Source: QYOJ01 sp964616825
GTDB taxonomy: Bacteria; Bacteroidota; Bacteroidia; Bacteroidales; FEN-979
Direction of reading: 5' to 3'
DNA: 64,000 nucleotides
NCBI GenBank assembly: GCA_964616825.1
Contig: CAZTSX010000002.1
Span: 124,001 to 188,000, forward strand
The first letter of the stretch is position 1; every line of letters begins with the position of its first letter. Positions 63,421 to 64,000 of the stretch are shown piece by piece. The notes beneath the pieces were generated by a model. It ran no database searches. It was not told where the DNA came from and worked only from the letters and a program-made list of their open reading frames with translations. The translations under genes and the position numbers were made by a program.

Positions 63421-64000
63421 GATCTGATAGAATATATACCAACTCACTGCTCGAGCTTGTATTCCAGTACAGGAATAAGGACTATGGATCATACCAGCTC
63501 CAAAAAAGATATCCCAAAACACTACTGATCTCTGGTATCATTGGCATCACGGTTATCCTCCTGGTTGTAATCATCCCTTTCTTTATCTATATGGTACATA
63601 ACCTGAACTCCGATTTTAATGAAGAGTTTATCTACGAGGTTGAATATATTCCGTTTGCTCCTCCCGAGAACCTTGAACTGGTTGAACTGGCTAAAGCTCA
63701 CGCCGAGATGCCGGATGAGCCACAGGTAGCACCTATTGTCTCCGATACCATTACCCCGGAGGAGGAGAAGAAACCGTTAGTACCCGGTACAGAAGAAAAG
63801 GATAATAACCCGGAAGATGCAGATACTGCATCATACGGCACAGGTGGAGATGAAATTGGCCGTCAGCCCGGAACCGATACGGCTGTGTCCACCACAATCG
63901 ATGTCTATCCCCAATATCCGGGAGGTGTGGAAGCCAGATTGTATTACCTCCGCAGGCACGTTGCCTACCCGAAAGAAGCCGTTGATAAAGGCATCTCCGG
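63417..64000 (+). CDS. TonB-like energy transducer, 3' end cut by window
   Basis: The ATG at 63417 overlaps the stop of the Hsp15-like gene (ATGA). Residues 1-30 are cytoplasmic (NSLLELVFQYRNKDYGSYQLQ, usual in Bacteroidota TonB), a single membrane helix follows at ~38-58, then a Glu/Pro-rich periplasmic spacer (ITPEEEKKPLVPGTEEKDNNPED). Near 63900 the C-terminal TonB fold begins (YPQYPGGVEARLYYLRRHVAYPKEAV). The rest lies outside the window. It links proton force to outer-membrane TonB-dependent receptors. Confidence 0.9.
   Translation, partial: MRSDRIYTNSLLELVFQYRNKDYGSYQLQKRYPKTLLISGIIGITVILLVVIIPFFIYMVHNLNSDFNEEFIYEVEYIPFAPPENLELVELAKAHAEMPDEPQVAPIVSDTITPEEEKKPLVPGTEEKDNNPEDADTASYGTGGDEIGRQPGTDTAVSTTIDVYPQYPGGVEARLYYLRRHVAYPKEAVDKGIS

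Overview
The window reads as chromosomal DNA of a member of the Bacteroidota, probably an uncultured Bacteroidales-like lineage. The evidence is: secreted proteins with C-terminal type IX secretion (T9SS) sorting domains, many start regions preceded by the Bacteroidota -7 box TAnnTTTG instead of a Shine-Dalgarno sequence, a 6-phosphofructokinase with pyrophosphate-type residues, and Bacteroidota-style versions of PyrC, RmlA, SigZ and a Lys-rich-tailed ribosomal protein L21. Both window ends cut genes: a CPA2 antiporter at the left and a TonB-like protein at the right.

Layout. 1-5.2 kb: antiporter, isoaspartyl peptidase/asparaginase, TSUP permease, NmrA-like reductase, M20 amidohydrolase. 5.2-10.1 kb: TPR protein, rsmA (reading frame broken at a heptanucleotide array), and a TMTC-like membrane glycosyltransferase/TPR protein. 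10.1-14.9 kb: a tight six-gene set (ACP, KAS III, SDR ketoreductase, GT2, GNAT acyltransferase, WecE-type sugar aminotransferase), the best candidate here for a little-described pathway: making a short acyl chain and putting it on a dTDP-4-amino sugar. 15-22.6 kb (minus strand): VPS10-like beta-propeller protein, mtnA, a barrel protein, serS, rpmA, rplU. 22.7-33.7 kb: two tandem paralogous giant T9SS surface proteins. 33.8-44.3 kb: lipoprotein, ABC-F, prenyl synthase, rmlA, MMPL transporter, D-2-hydroxyacid dehydrogenase, PPi-type PFK, aspartokinase. 44.4-52.9 kb: mfd, CorC-like protein, polyprenol-phosphate mannosyltransferase, pyrC, MORN lipoprotein, coiled-coil lipoprotein. 53-58.2 kb is a worn accessory stretch: a truncated SBBP-type gene joined to an IS3 transposase tail, arsM with sigZ, a patatin lipoprotein, a T9SS fragment, a MntA/HepT toxin-antitoxin pair between 42-bp direct repeats, and initiator tRNA-fMet. 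58.3-64 kb: era, small secreted proteins, der, an Hsp15-like S4 protein, tonB.

The most unusual whole-window signal is a family of short repeats built on a 7-bp period (CATCGAG, CATCCAG, CACCGAG, CACGTTT, CACAGTC-like units), plus palindromic elements. They sit inside or at the edges of coding sequences, several of them in core genes: ansB-like, a TPR signal peptide, rsmA, pyrC, der, and the 3' ends of the wecE-like, mtnA and ansB-like genes. Most insertions keep the frame. The rsmA array does not, and a change of one 7-bp unit would restore it. This resembles the in-frame palindromic elements of Rickettsia and the heptameric STRR repeats of cyanobacteria, but is organised differently.

All calls come from reading the sequence and from memory of protein families; no database search was run.
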